Shown in pieces: positions 45,170-47,113 of a stretch of 47,113 nucleotides of DNA. Position 1 is the stretch's first letter. Each line of letters begins with the position of its first letter. Origin of the DNA: Rhodopirellula sp. (lineage in GTDB: Bacteria; Planctomycetota; Planctomycetia; Pirellulales; Thermoguttaceae); assembly GCA_012728855.1 (NCBI GenBank), contig JAAYEH010000181.1, positions 1-47,113 of the forward strand. The letters are read 5' to 3'. The position numbers and the translations under genes are program-made. The notes below the pieces were generated by a model. It saw nothing but the letters and a program-made list of their open reading frames with translations, was not told where the DNA came from and ran no database searches.

Positions 45170-47113
<1,944 letters not shown>

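Overview
The window is high-GC chromosomal DNA that looks like a planctomycete, probably a Pirellulales-type member. This is inferred from conserved proteins I associate with that phylum: the short protein at 31876-32457, the secreted protein at 45170-46201, an FtsK with acidic linkers, a Tat-exported sugar-isomerase-like protein, and secreted glycan-active proteins. Many intergenic gaps are filled by inverted-repeat elements. No rRNA, tRNA, transposase, phage gene or CRISPR array was seen.

Layout. 1-4843 (minus): three exported glycan-active proteins (DUF6259-like, TIM-barrel glycosidase-like, sialidase-fold). 5213-9920 (plus): a B12-binding radical SAM enzyme and a large secreted FAD oxidoreductase with carbohydrate-binding-like modules. 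9935-13729 (minus): MFS, Gfo/Idh/MocA oxidoreductase, MFS. 14014-23279 (minus): a GntR-headed catabolic cluster. 23394-31287 (minus): valS, cimA behind an attenuator leader, ftsK. 31876-39000: small housekeeping genes on both strands (exonuclease, pepT, a glycosyltransferase, a nitroreductase, argS, rsfS). 39385-47113: bcp, a TIM-barrel isomerase-like protein, a thioredoxin, an ADP-forming acyl-CoA synthetase, nnrE, an FmdB-type zinc ribbon, a secreted planctomycete protein and the 3' part of guaB.

The most interesting region is 14014-23279. In transcription order it encodes a GntR regulator, a TalC/FSA-type transaldolase, an aldehyde dehydrogenase, an atypical NagB-family protein, a PIG-L deacetylase, a two-subunit UxaA-family dehydratase or lyase, a small SAM-fold protein, an LDH2-family dehydrogenase and a D-3-PGDH-family dehydrogenase. 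The last four enzyme types match the known sulfolactate module: SuyA, SuyB, ComC and SlcC. With the transaldolase and aldehyde dehydrogenase, the set resembles transaldolase-type sulfoglycolysis ending in C-S cleavage. The deacetylase and the NagB homologue (phosphate loop and one catalytic Asp altered) suggest the substrate may be an N-acetylated 6-sulfo-amino-sugar. That is an inference; uronate or aldonate catabolism is the main alternative. The regulator sits behind a consensus-like promoter overlapping a near-perfect 36-bp palindrome.

A second regulatory find is upstream of cimA: a promoter, a 31-codon leader peptide with a Val/Ile run, and mutually exclusive antiterminator and terminator hairpins, which together have the architecture of a ribosome-mediated attenuator.
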